Below, one piece after another: positions 24,005-36,850 of a DNA stretch of 64,000 nt; position 1 is the first letter of the stretch; every line of letters begins with the position of its first letter. Below the pieces are notes generated by a model, which was not told the DNA's origin, ran no database searches, and saw nothing but the letters and a program-made list of their open reading frames with translations. A program made the translations under genes and the position numbers. The stretch is taken from positions 149,350 through 213,349 of the forward strand of contig NW_002060947.1 of assembly GCF_000150275.1 (NCBI RefSeq), in the 5' to 3' direction. This DNA is from Trichoplax adhaerens. Taxonomy: Eukaryota > Placozoa > Uniplacotomia > Trichoplacea > Trichoplacidae.

Positions 24005-27000
24005 ACCCTGAAGCAATTCAAATCTAGTAGTTGAAAAAACGATACGATAAATATGCTTTTAGACTGACTGGAATAATTTAAGCAAATTTGTTAATTCCAT
24101 TTTTCTACGTTACGTCTAGATTCAATAAGCTGCAAACTGGTTGTGGTGGATAACACATAATGTATTACTGTAAAGGATTGCAATATTTAAATATAGCTTT
24201 TTATCAATATTTCATGGTTAATCAATGTTAATAGCATTACTTACCATGAAATGCTTAAAAATCTGTGACATTAATGCTTCTGAGAAATTATAAGTAGTAA
24301 TATTTTGATTGAGATTTTCATTTTATCGAAGAAATTATCATTTACGCTAAAATTGATATTCGTTTTGATGTAAACTGTCATTTATTATGTTAGAGGATGT
24401 TAAAAGTTTTACACAGAGAGTTTTTAAATTTTATGTTGGTAATTAAAATCTACTGCCAACGTTGAAAATTAAACTAATCGCAAAATGATTATTCTGGTAT
24501 TTAAAATTCAATTGCAGCTTATTAAACTATTTGTAATTGTCTTTTCTTCTGGTGTGAGTGTTATTTTTGAACTATGATGCGAATTGTTATATTTGTTGAG
24601 ATTATTGCTTGGATTGCGGTATTGCAAGATATTATTTTCTTTTGGCGCAGCAACAACTCCGTAGCAAATAAAAGTTGCTAACGGACTATTAAAATTAGCC
24701 TAATATCAGGCATGTCCGCGACGGTTGTCTCTAGTGGGACTTTAAAAATATTAACTAGATAGTGATGTTCCTTTTTCAAGAGGTTACAATAGCTAATACT
24801 ATCTGAATGCTTACCCAGATCAAAGATCGAACTCAAGTTGGTTATTTATAGCAACCGTGCGGCCCTAAAATTCACTTTAGATAAATCTTATAATGCTAAT
24901 TGGAAACAGTTTAAGTTGTTTATTTGATAGCAAGATTGCCTACGTACCTTACAGAATATTTGCGGTACATATTACAACCTTTTTACGGCAATGATGGTTC
25001 TTGTGTTAATATTTTAAAGGCGCTTATTTGCAATTGTATGGTAGTGTAGACGTCAATTGCCTGCCGCTTAAACAACGTAAATAGATATATTTATCATGCA
25101 ATTATAGACATTATTACCCAGTTAATTCGATATAGGGCCTTTCAATTCCTGAACGATATACACCAAATATGATGAAGCTGTTAATTTGTACGTCGTGAGC
25201 ACATAATCGGCTTTATAATTAAATGCATAAGTGATTAAGGGATCTAAAGCAGTTTTAATTAGATTCTTGAGAATATGCTAAGTATTCGAGCGATTCTTAG
25301 CTTCTGGGTCATAGTAACGAAAATAACAAGATTTATTACAAGAATAGATATATACGGTATGCCTCGCGGGATAAATAGTATCTAAAGTGTTTTTTATTCC
25401 TACTAGCATACGGTAGGCTGTTACTGTAATTTGTAGGCGGCTATCATTGCGATTTGTTAGGGTTATCAAGCTAAATAAAATATATCATTATTAGTACGTT
25501 ATACTTGCATTAGATGAGTATTCGATAAAACTTCAAAATAGCTTTTATTTTGTTGCATTGATGGCGTCTTTAGTTTGACTACTTTAGCCATTGATAATAA
25601 TAATGTTGACCATTTTACTTTGGGTAAGGCCTTTATTTATCAGGCGTAACTGGACTATGGCAATTATAAGATTTAGTGATGCTGATTGATAACGATTGCA
25701 ATTGTTACGGTGCATCAATATCCCAGTGCACTACATCAATTAGAATAATAGGATATACTTGCCATGTTAGTCAATATTATAGCGCTATTGATTAAGAATT
25801 ATTTATCACGTAAACAAGTTGAAATTAACTTCCTCCTTTTGTATCATTGTCTAAAATTTTACTGAAGATGGTAGCCACATAAAAAAAATTCAAGGCTTTA
25901 TTTATCAGTTAATTACTATGATGTTCTTAAGATAAATTTTATACAACTGTAGTGCCAAGAAATTTTGGACATGCCATCATCACTGATTTACTCGTGCTTG
26001 ATGATGTTATTTTCTGAAAGTAATAGAATATTTAGTATATTAACTTGTCTTAATTTCAGTAGTAAAGTTATACACTACTACAGTTCTATTTCATTTCTTG
26101 AATCCCAGGTACTCACTCATAGCATGGGATTAATTTTAAGGTTTAATTGACATTGTAATGATATGGATAGTGAAATGGATTCGTATACCTATTTTTAATT
26201 TTATGACTTTACTTTTGAATAGATTTTAGCTGCTGTTTGACTCATTATTGGTATGATGTTTGCTATTTGCTATAACTGTCTCTGTTCTTATTTCATATAA
26301 CTTTCAGAGATGGTCATAAAATTAAAAATCAACCTACTAATTCTTACTTTTCTTAAGAATTATGTTTAAAGTTTTCAAATCAAGATATTAAATAGTAATT
26401 AAGCTGATTGTATTTAAAATTTTCAAATAAAGATATAAAAATAACAACTAAGCTGGTTGTTTTTAATAATCTTGATTAGGATAAAAATATCACTTGATGG
26501 TGAAGAAATTGATTCATGAAAAAATATCTTGAAAGAGTTACTTGAACAGATTGTTACCATCATGGAATACAATGCAAGAATATTACTTACTGTGGCAGTA
26601 GATTTTATTGATAGTCGAATAATAATGTTGATACCTTTATAAACAGTAAAGGGAACTCTACTGTTCTACATAATATGAATACATAGGAGTCAACTTTAGA
26701 TGTTGCTGCAATCTTTCCGCTTTTTGCTGCACGAATAAAGCCAATCCATGGACTATTATAATACAGTCTTTATTTGAACTTTCTAGTATAATTGATTATT
26801 CAATTCTAGCAGTGCTAATCTTTAAGAATAGAATAAATATAGCCCTATTCATTTTGGTAAATAAATGTTGTCTGCAACCTATAAAGGGTCTAAATCAATG
26901 CATTTGAAAGATTCTATAGAAGATATTTATGGGATATTCTTTTATCAGCTTAGATTCAAACCATAACTGATATTTTTTAATCGTCTATATGATGAACCGA

Positions 27001-27331
27001 ATTAGACATTAAAGATAATCGAAGCGCTGCAGGACTTAAAGGCATTAATTAAACTAAAACTGTGTTGGGTATTAAGTACTCTGGAGAATAATTTAATATA
27101 CAGAATTATTGTTTCAGTATAGCGTTATTTTTTTAATACCACAGAAACCTCTTGTCTAAGTCTACTTGTAAATATCCCATGAGGTATTTCTTGGTATTTT
27201 TTCAAGCTATTTTATAGAATATATCAATATACCTGATGAAAACCATTACTTACTACGACATGTATAGATGAACAGCTTGGGGAGTAGTAAGAGCATAAGA
27301 GGATAAGAGTGTTAAATTATATGCTATCAAT
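24005..27331. other. Intergenic region R4-R5, no gene seen
   Basis: About 3.3 kb. Short open frames (for example 25965-26150 and 25278-25469 on the complement) show no family features. A small tandem duplication at 26363-26459 is the only repeat I see. Confidence 0.5.
26363..26459. repeat. Two-unit tandem duplication, period about 48 bp
   Basis: Units 26363-26410 and 26411-26459 both read TTTAAARTTTTCAAAT, an AAGATAT-like core and AAGCTGRTTG, about 80% alike by eye. Confidence 0.7.
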
Positions 27332-29529
27332 ATGATAAATAGTACATTTCCTTGCCCCATCCATACCGAATGGAACATAACTGTATTTTCTTACAGTGTT
27401 AGAATTATTTTTCCTATCATATGGGCTATTTCGCTGTTACTCTCATCCATTGGTAGTGGACTGATTCTTAACATTATTTTTGGACGTTTTAAAAGGTTAC
27501 CTCCAACAGAAGTATTGCTCATTAATTTGGTTTTGGTAGATTTTTTTTTCGTTCTTTCATGGTATGTAAACTTCGACTTCAAACTTCTTGATTGTCATAT
27601 ACGTTAAGCTATTAAACGTTCTTTTTTCCTACCGAATTATAAGCATGTATTACTTCCACAGCTTAATTTATTACTGGCAAAAGCATTGATATAAGATTTG
27701 ATTATTGAAATAAATAAGTTAATCTAGTGCATTTGTTGTCACCACAGTAATAGCACTCAACATACATTAGCTATTCAGTAACATGTTAGCATACTTGAAG
27801 TTATCGCAATCTGCAGTAAAATTAAAGTATATTTCCTACAGGATTCGATTTTAACATTGACTGTGAAATATTGCTATAATTTTGTAACATACTTTTATTC
27901 AACAAATAACCGGTTTTCTTAGTTATTAGCTACATTTAGACGAGGTAAAAACTAGATTTTGAACTTCACGTTACAGATCGATTTCAAAGCTCAGCAATAT
28001 TTATTTTGAATTTATTAATTTCTTGCCCAAATGAATCCACGTTAAAATTTTTAGCATTAATACATAGTGGTACTATTAAATAAATTATTAGTTATAGCGT
28101 TTCATCTTGAAAGAGTACCTTGCATTTCTAATATAAATTTGATCAAGTTGCGGCGTTGACTTGTTCTGAAATGTTGCCGTTTCAAAGAAAGTTAAATGCT
28201 AAATGTTACAAAAATCAGTTAGACGTACTTTTGCTATTAGTTTCTAGCTGTTATTAATCTATGTCTAGCAATTGTGATCCAGTTCTAACTAACTATTTAT
28301 CGTATGAAATTAATAATTAACTAATTAACTTAATATGAAAATGCTCAATCTAATAGATTTATTCTTAGTAGTAATCGTGAAGTCGACTAAACAATTTTTG
28401 TGCCTAATTTTAATTTTCTTTATTTTACAAACAAATATGCATAAAAAAATGCTAGTATGTAGTAGTTTTGTCGTGAATGAATTAAAGTTGATTAGGGAAA
28501 ATGTAGGTTTTGTTAAAAATTGCTCATACGAGCAAATTAGGAAGAGATAGAAATATTGATTTTTTAAATTTTGTATTGCTAATTAAATACGAATACGCTG
28601 TGATATGATTTGATTTTTAAACTGATTTGTAGCCATGTACACATTAACTTTATTGCCTAGCAATAATTTTCTATTCTGTTATCTCATTGTTTAGTATCGT
28701 TTATATGATCCCGATGGTGGTATATGAAAGTCCAACATCGCAACCATTGTTTCCTGAAAATACTTGGCAGTGTCGGCTTTTTTACGCTCCAGTTATGATC
28801 ACTTCCTACGGTAGCTGTTTGACATTGGCGGCTTTAGCAATGATTCGTTATATTAAGATAGAGCATGATCATGTATTTCTTCGTTACATTAATCGCTCTA
28901 GCATGATTGCTGTTTCGATCAGTATATGGACATTTTCCACATTGTGTAGCCTCTTTCCGATCTATGGTTTCTGGGGTAAACTAAAGTACAGCTCATTATC
29001 AGGCCTATGCTCACCTAATTTCGGTCCAATTTTAAGCCCTAGCCAAATTACGTACAACATCTTTATTGTTGGTTTATTCTACTGCGTTTTCAATTCTACT
29101 TGTGGTTGGTGTTATTTTAAGATATATAAAATACTGTCCGCTGCAGGAATTAGAAAACAATATCATGATTTTCGTAAAAATCACTCTAAAGATAACAGTA
29201 GAATAAATCATCGTAGAAATTATGTCTGGCTAAGGCGAGAGAAAAATATCGCATTTACTTTATTTATCATCTTTATAGGTAATTTAGCTACTTATGGCCC
29301 TGCGGCAATAGTTATGTTCCTACAAATGATAAATGAACTTCAATCTTCTGCTATTCTTTCTTGCATCTTATTAACTGTAATGTATACTAACAGTGTGATC
29401 AATCCGTACATATTAATAGGAAGCAGTAGCAATTACCGACGTTACTTAATTAAAAGATGGCGTCGATGTTTACTTTGGTGCTGTTGTGTGACTACCAATA
29501 GAGTTATTGCCGTAAAAGCAATGCAGTAA
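27332..29529 (+). CDS. R5: class A seven-TM receptor, two exons, intact
   Basis: Join 27332-27561 and 28695-29529 (intron 1133 bp, GTATGT donor, TTTAG acceptor, phase 2), 354 aa. Sequons at N3 and N15 suit an extracellular N-terminus. TM1 ends IGSGLIL with Gly at the consensus Asn; TM2 has INLVLVD (D70). C103 starts TM3, which ends MIRY (R128). ECL2 has YGFWGKLKYSS followed by GLCS. TM6 has TYGP and TM7 has MYTNSVINPYI. After TM7 the tail carries a cysteine cluster (CLLWCCC), likely palmitoylated, which R4 lacks. The third intracellular loop is long and basic, with N-K-rich repeats before TM6. A short open frame inside the intron (28335-28550) is not part of the gene. Likely a plasma-membrane G-protein-coupled receptor; ligand unknown. 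Confidence 0.9.
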
Positions 29530-29835
29530 TTTTACAGTATTTTCTTAGAAATATTACAGTTAATTATTTCTTTGGCTTTCTAAACCTTAATACATTTATA
29601 CTATTTTTATACTCTCTATTTAAAACTAATATATAATATATACGATAATAGTAATCAATTACGTAATCGAATTATTTAAAAAATATTGATTAGGTGGAGG
29701 AAGATTAGCAATCAGTTTTGTGCAACATCCTGATCGAATATCGTCTAATGTTGAGTAACATTCCTTATGTACACCATAACATGGTTATTGTTAATCGTAT
29801 TTATAGAATTTGCTGATGATGATCTAATCTGTGAT

Positions 29836-29869
29836 GCGACATATAGTTGTATTCGCCACTGTATGTCGC
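29836..29869. repeat. Hairpin, 11-bp stem with one mismatch
   Basis: GCGACATATAG pairs with CTGTATGTCGC across a 12-base loop. It is preceded by TGTGAT at 29830, so it resembles the TGT-plus-hairpin 5' ends of the LTRs here. I found no matching target duplication. Confidence 0.6.
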
Positions 29870-31098
29870 GATACGTAGTACCTGGTATAATATTATGAAT
29901 GAGTATAAAATATTATATACTGTGTAATGGATTCTCATGTAAATTGTTAGTTGTTAGTTGATATTAACTTAGAATTTATGAAAACTTAAAATCTTTATAA
30001 TAAGTATAGTAAACCCTATTAAAGATGTTTCATAGTTTTCCATATAAAGAAAGTTGAATCAGATTGCTTTCTGAATGACTATTTTTATCTAGAATATGTC
30101 AAATCTTTATTATCGGAAGTGTAAATTGATGGATGACCATATAAAAGAGTTAGCTAATAATAAAGCTAGACTTTTTTAAGCTAGGAACTAAAATTTTGTT
30201 ACGATTGATGAGATCAATAATGCAGCATTTACAATTTTATCCAAATATTGTTAAACAAGATTACGTAGCAGTACTGTAAGTTCATTGACTACTCTATCCA
30301 TAAAATGGAGGTTTCATAGTGTAATGAAAATATGTAGTCTATATGAACTCCTAATGATAGGAATTCATCAGTATGTAATGCTTTAAAGCACCTATTAAAG
30401 GCAGATTTGGAGCCAGACAAGAAGGAATGAAAAGCATTTGCGTAAATCATTGAACCCTGAATGAAACTATTATAACGATATGTAATAAAATCAAAGTACG
30501 TGATTGCTGGTAAGATCTTTTCCAACGGTTGGCTAGCCGATGACTTAAGCAATGAGATATAAATAAATAAGTTTTAGCTTATATTTATTAATTACAACTT
30601 ATGAGCGATAAAATAATTATATCTTTATTAAAGTATTTTAAGCTCCATTTTCATACTGAACTAAAGAGCACGATGATGAATAGTAATCTAGAAAAGGAAA
30701 TTGAATGGCAACGCTTTTTTAAATTTAGGTTTATATCTTAGCAGCTATGTTAGATATAATTTTAATATTCTACATTGAGAAAGATCAAAATGATACTATT
30801 TCCTTAATTACCTGGTCAAAAATAAAAAACTTTTCTTTTAAAGTAACTATATACTTAATTACGATCGTTACCAATCAAGCTCATTTAACAGATATTAATA
30901 ATCTAATATTCGTAACCAGACGTTGGCATCATTCGTTTTTCTAAGTAGAATTAAATATTACTAAAAAGGATAATATCATGTTTAAATGATTAAAGATTTT
31001 GAAATTAGCTTTATTGGATGGCTAAATATCAATTAAATCTATTTTTACAATCATTGCTTCATTGGCATTTAAACGGAGTAATTATTGCTATCATGCCG

Positions 31099-32086
31099 TG
31101 TCACAAAACAGCTTTGCAACAAGATAACGTAATGTACGATCAATAAGTCAATTCCTTGAACCACGCATCAAGAACGATATCTGCACTATCAGAAACACTT
31201 TTGCTCTGCTAGCAGATGTTAAGCTTTCTAGTTTATCGTAACAATAATTCAATAGTCCAGTAGGGCTTGAGTACTGAACAATCACGAGTCCAATAGAGCT
31301 TAAGTACCGAACTAACTTTATTATGCATTAGGAGCCGTTATATATAAGAGACAATTACCAGTAATGTGCAATAACGGACATACCATGAATGTTAACGACA
31401 ATCTTATCTTATTCATAATAAGATAACAACTTATTTTCTTAGATATGCTATCTAGGACTTAATCGTCATCATTACAGAACAACTGCAGAAATATACTGTA
31501 ATAAACAGGCTTATTCAATACGATAGATCTTAGCGATACTATGTCTACAACATCTATATTATTTCGTAACAGCAGACCACACAAAGACTTAAACGCCTCG
31601 TATTTTACGTTAAACACTAAGTTTGAGAATCCACTTTATTACACGATATACTGCATTTATATACTCTTCCTCGATAGTTCATGAGTCATAGTTAGTACGA
31701 TTAAGTTCGGAATCATTTACTAAATTAGATATTAATTTTAGCTACTGCTCCCTTAATGCAGACAACAGTATTTACGAACATAGACATCTGATGAGTAATA
31801 CAGAATAGTCGGATTACGATATGTCCTATCACGGAACATTTCCACGATAATTTACAATGTACCATAAGTAAGTTACAATCACAATGATTCGAACTGTAAG
31901 TAGATGATTTGCATTCCCTATTATAACTATTAATTCAGTATGTGTACATGTGTCTCTGTCATAAAAAGTTAGTGCTATATTAAAATACAGTATATCCAAA
32001 TCAGAAGTTAACTAAATAAGGAGAGGCTAACAGAATTTTCCTAACATAGATATTTCTACTCTAATACAGTATATAACACTGTCACA
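31099..32086 (-). mobile_element. Solo LTR, 988 bp, older copy of the R7 insertion
   Basis: On the + strand it starts TGTCACAAAACAGC and ends AACACTGTCACA. Its complement matches 47464-48093 from end to end, about 90% over the first 150 bp by eye. Flanks TGCCG (31094-31098) and TACCG (32087-32091) are a target duplication with one change. It keeps TGAGTCA (31682-31688, complement of TGACTCA) and the TATATAAA-like box. An extra 353 bp sits inside it (next entry). No retroelement coding sequence adjoins it. Confidence 0.75.
31218..31577. repeat. Extra segment nested in the LTR, flanked by AGCAGA repeats
   Basis: The LTR copy in R7 has a single AGCAGAC where this copy has AGCAGAT (31211-31217), 353 bp, then AGCAGAC (31571-31577). 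Either this is an insertion with a 7-bp target duplication or the R7 copy lost it between direct repeats. The segment begins GTTA and ends TAAC and includes a short tandem duplication (about 31255-31315) and a perfect 10-bp hairpin near 31408-31430. Confidence 0.6.
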
Positions 32087-33075
32087 TACCGCTACGTGGC
32101 TAGATTCTGCTGAAACATTGGTATGAGGTTAGACTTCTAGTCTATAAATGTAGCCAACTGAAAATGAGCTTTTGATGAAAGTAAGAATAGAATAATGTAT
32201 CGTTTATTAGCGTATGGAAGATCAATGTCAATCGTAATTAAAACTGCTGCTACAAATTTTTTTTAATAGAAATTGATCGACCGTTTGCTAGATTTTAATC
32301 TGCATGAAGGATATTTAATTTAGTATCAAAGACTATTCATTCATTTTTGGCTTTCTTTACTCGATCAGAACTATCCACGGAGATGTTTTTGAAAACATAA
32401 AATGACTAGACAATAGCTTCCGACAACCACACCTACGTTATTGTAACGGACATCTTGGTAATTGGGTGCGAATGGCGTTTATTATACTACTATTGTTGCT
32501 TACAATTTATAGTGTACTTAAGTTCAATAAATCTTTGAAAGCTACTCTCTATAAAATCAACACTTTAAAATGTTATTTTTCATACGGGTACTAGGTAGTA
32601 CTTTTATATTTTTTAATTAAATGGCCAGTAACTTTATTTTTATTATGATAATATATCGGAGCATTACTATAATATATTCTATTTAGTTATGATGTATAGA
32701 GCTATAATTTCATTCGAATGCCTTAACTTCGGCTTGTCCACTAGGAAAGCCCCTGCTAGAATTATCTAGGAAGAGATAGGGCATCTCACATATTCTAATG
32801 ACAGACTACGATTTAAAATTATCCAGTAATGATCATCGATTCAAAATAACAGTTGTAATACTATAAGTTTTAATGACATTAATTTCTGTATTTATTCCAT
32901 TATTGCAGCAATAGCTTTGTTCCATTAAATCTTGTAGAAAATGCAAATCTGATTGTCGATATTATCAATGATTGATAAAATGTGATTTCATTTTTTTGTA
33001 TGCTAACTTATTTTTTCAATTTTAATGAAGATTTTACAACTTTGGTATATTGTTCTACCGGTAATTGATAGCAGA

Positions 33076-33195
33076 CATGATCGAATGGTGGTACCATAAC
33101 GTTTGATAATTATTAATTGAACCTACTGTAATTTGTAATAGCATTATATTAAGTTCAATTAATAATTGACAAACACAATAGTTCGATCATATTAT
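33076..33195. repeat. Inverted repeat, possible MITE-like element
   Basis: The perfect inner arms are AATTATTAATTGAAC (33108-33122) and its complement (33153-33167), 30 bp apart. Imperfect pairing extends outward through CGTTTG/CAAACAC to TGATCGAA/TTCGATCA at about 33078 and 33190, giving arms of some 40 bp. No coding capacity. Confidence 0.6.
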
Positions 33196-34328
33196 AGTAA
33201 ATTGTACGTGTATCTGAGGCCATTGCTACTACTTTAATAAGATAATTTAGATTAATTGGTCACAGTCCGAACCGTTATGAATAAAATTCTGATTGATTAA
33301 GGGCTATTCACTACGGCATGCTGTAAAAGGCTTTAGAAATAGAAATATTTTAATTTGATGTTTAAAATTATTTATCATAAGCTGGTGTTGCCACGCGCTA
33401 CTTCTTGAATGAATTAATCGGACTAATATCAAGAGCTTTCTTTGAGCTGCTTCCACAGATTTCTGCACTAACCTATGGCAAGGGCTAGTAAGAAGACAAT
33501 TAGCCTTACTACTATGACTTCGAAGTACTGTCCTTCGAAAGGTTCAATTCGGTAACGGTAGTTGCAAAGTATGATAATAAAATGAACAACATATACTGTA
33601 GGTAGTAACGCTTGCATTTTAACTCAAATCAGCTGGTATAAACCCATAAATATAGCTACAAATTAATAATTTTCTAGCAGCAAAATATGAAATTAAAAAA
33701 TTATAATTATTTCAATTATATATTTGAACCAATTAGCATCATAAATACTGTATTACTGTAATTAGATATAAGGATAGATTAATTTATGAACTCTGATCTT
33801 ACCTAAATTATATAAAAAGCCTTATTGACCGGTAGTAGTATCATGTCACAAGTAATGTTCATAAATTACATTTTTCCGACGAAGCACAAGTTATATTGGA
33901 ATGCTATAGCGTATTAATTCGTAAACTAGTAGGTGAGATACTTGTATGGTTTTTCTTATTCAATAGAATTCAAACACTATAACAATCGAGATTTCTTCAA
34001 AGTCTATAATAATAGGAACGGTATGCCGAAGTATTCCTCTATAAATAGTAATTTGCTTATAATACGTAAATTCAAAGTTTTGAATTTAAATGAAAATTTC
34101 TGTTCCTGTCGTTTTCAGCTACTATTAGAAGAGAATATGATTTGGGCAGCTAGTAAAATGAATCAATTCCTTAATTTTTTAGTTAATTTAAAATAAAAGT
34201 TTTCTGGGCTATTGTACGATTTACAAGCTATAGACTTTAAGCTGAGTAAATATATAGAGTATTTCGTGGTAATTCTAATTGCAATCTATAACGTTAGAAA
34301 ATAATTCGGAAATATGATAATATGGGCT

Positions 34329-35112
34329 TGTCACGGTAACAAATTACCGTAAGTGGTTATTTCATGCAAATATGTAGATTTACGCTTTATTAGGGGATGG
34401 CGACTGTCATCAACGTTCTTATGTTATTCTATTACTGAATATAGTGTAAACATGAGCATTAGGAACAAGATTGGTCAAACTAATGTTTACGTTATAAAGC
34501 TGTAATCTAAGTAATTATTCAGTTAAGATGGAAATTTTAAAATTTAGCGGTAGCCTTTAAATATAACTGTTGGGAATTGGTTTAACTGATACTGTTGCCA
34601 TCTGCCGATGTATTATAAACCTGATTGGTAAACTTGCATATGCTAATGTATACAGATTTTGGATATTCTAAATTTAAATTTCATACTAAATAAGTTCGAT
34701 AAGAAGTAATGAAAATCGGGGATATTTCGTATATTAGTGCTGTATTCAACACTACAGTTAGATAAGAGAAGTCTTAAACGGAAACATTTTGGTAGAAATA
34801 TTACCTATGAATGGTCACATTGTAAATCTAAAAGGGGTTGAACAGTTTAACTATTTACGCCATTAAAATATCTGTTTAAGCAGTTACCGATTAATAAATT
34901 TGATTTAAGATTTCATTTTAAGTTGAATACTTAACTTGTTATCTAGAATAGTCGATTATAGTTCTGACTACGGAAAACAGTTTCAGTACAGTAGATCGCC
35001 TTGTGATATAACAGTATATAGTAATTTCAATTAGTTGGTAGTGACAATAAATAGCCGAAATTATTTTCTCAACCCGTATTGCTAGTGTTATAGTAAATGG
35101 AGGTCGATAGCA
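34329..35112 (+). mobile_element. Possible solo LTR, 784 bp
   Basis: Starts TGTCACGGTAA, loop CAAA, TTACCGTAA: the same TGT-plus-hairpin start as the LTR at 7887. It ends GATAGCA, and GGGCT occurs on both sides (34324-34328 and 35113-35117). The interior does not visibly match the other LTRs and lacks the TGACTCA-TATATAAA arrangement, so the right end may be wrong. Confidence 0.35.
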
Positions 35113-35661
35113 GGGCTATACATCAGTATATATAAATATGACCGGTAGTTAATCAGTTAGAGCTATTGTCGTTATTTCTAATTTAGATTTTTGCGTGATC
35201 TAATGGGATATTTCATACTAAAATCAGTTAAGAGAACGTAAATTTATCGTAATTATATAAGTCGATCTTCAACCGAAGTGCCTTGAGATATTAGTAAATA
35301 CGGTAATTCATTCAGTAGATCTAGATACTTGCTGATCCATACATTTACTAACTACAAGCTACGTACTACAGGCTTAAGAATTATACCAATAGTATAAGTT
35401 ATACTTTTGATAATGAACTTGTACAATTTGCAGCATTTTAAAACGATGAATATGTTACGATTTCTAAATATTAAAAGGTTGCACTAAGTAATTTAGTGGT
35501 ACAAAGAATCCACTTCAATGCTTCAAATTAAATGCTATGATTAAGAACAGATCGTGAGAAAGTAAAATTTAGTTTGATCTTGCGGCTTGATTGCAAGATA
35601 TGATTAGTAATAGTAGATGAGCCAAAATTTTTTTTAGTAAGCCAAGTTTTACTAAAAGTAC

Positions 35662-36284
35662 TGTCACAAACCCGCTTCGTGACAAGGATAACGTAAAATA
35701 AATCTCTAAACTACTAAAGTCTACGGGATTCGGTATCACTTAACTATCTCACAAGAATTTAGATGCCTTAGTTTCTAAGTTAAACGAATACAGAATTCCG
35801 ATTTTACTCAGCTATCCACCGAGCTTAATACCCTCCAGCAACAGCTATCATGAATGAGTCATCATAAGATTATGAAAGTTAGTTCATACTGGATAGCTAA
35901 ATCAATACACAGATATTTATAATCGTAAATATGTACCGAATGATTCTAGATAACTAGATGTCGTGATGTATCCGTATTGGATTATACTAGGATATGTATA
36001 CTATGCAGTGTAAGTCGCTATGTCAAGAATAATCACAAGTGCACCATCGGCGTAGGCCAAGACTGTAAAAGCCGACCACTAGCTTAGCTGCTCAGTTCCA
36101 TTTAGTCACTTGCAGGGTCACTTGACTACTATTGCTAAGAATATTCTTATATTTTTCTTTAATACATTTTACGACTAAGATTAACGTAAATAAAGTGAAG
36201 TATTTAGACCTATTTAATCATAAGTAACTTATTTGTGTAGCTGAGAGTTAGTTCAACTACGATAGGTCCCTAAGTTAGTTGGGA
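35662..36284 (-). mobile_element. LTR copy related to 7887-8328, opposite strand
   Basis: The + strand starts TGTCACAAACCCGC; the complement of 35662-35880 matches the 3' part of the LTR at 7887-8328, roughly 80% by eye, including the end hairpin (TGTCAC ... GTGACA). TGAGTCA is kept at 35855-35861. The left end is firm. The right end is set at GGGAACA (36284), where the complement begins TGTTCCC with a GGGA/TCCC hairpin. AGTAC flanks both sides but two bases out of register on the right, so the end is approximate. Confidence 0.6.
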
Positions 36285-36342
36285 ACACGAGTACTAGTGA
36301 AGTTAGTGTTTAAGATCCATTTTCGAATTATAAAGGAGAATT

Positions 36343-36850
36343 GTAACAATTAGATGATTGCTAACTACTGTATTAGAAATTGTTGATGACTAATAAAAGC
36401 TAGTTTAATAATTACGGTACAAGATTTATATAGCTAGAAACTTAGTAGTTGTTAAGATTCCCTTCGGAGAAAGGGCCTAGATGCTAATAGAAGAGTAGTG
36501 ACATCTTAAAAAGAATGATTTAGATTATAGAAAATAATGATGTACCATTAGAGAAAAGTATTTTATTTGATGACTCATATCTGATTATAGATTAACCAAG
36601 TTGTCATAAATGGATTTAACGAAATGCATACAGGAACTGCAGAGATGAGCTCATGGAGAGAAGAGACTTCACTTCGCTTTGAGCTCCGAATACTTCAGAT
36701 TTTAGAATAGATTCTTGTAGTAATTAATTCTTGCTCTACTATTCCTAAAGCCATGTAATAAAAGCCTTTTAGAAAATACTATTTGACTAAGATAGATATT
36801 GTGAGGCGCATTTATTAAACTAGATTACAGATTTATATTCATGGAGTTAT
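36343..36850 (+). repeat. Dispersed repeat, copy 1 of an inverted pair
   Basis: The complement of 49825-50340 matches this block almost along its length, starting at ATTAGATGATTGC and including AACTGCAGAGATGAGC and GTAATTAATTCTTGC. It contains TGACTCA (36571-36577). I find no coding frame and no clear target duplication, so its class is open. Confidence 0.7.

Noticed and set aside
28335-28550. 71-codon frame inside the R5 intron
   Set aside because: It lies between well-supported donor and acceptor sites and shows no receptor similarity or splice signals of its own.
30289-30552. 87-codon frame on the complement
   Set aside because: No membrane segment, recognisable domain or splice partner; it lies in repeat-rich DNA and its length is within chance for this region.
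33535-33560. GGTTCAATTCGG, similar to a tRNA B box
   Set aside because: No A box or cloverleaf can be formed around it; I find no tRNA, 5S or snRNA gene in the window.
33933-34196. 87-codon frame, rich in Asn and Phe
   Set aside because: Composition follows the AT-rich background; no domain or neighbour supports it.
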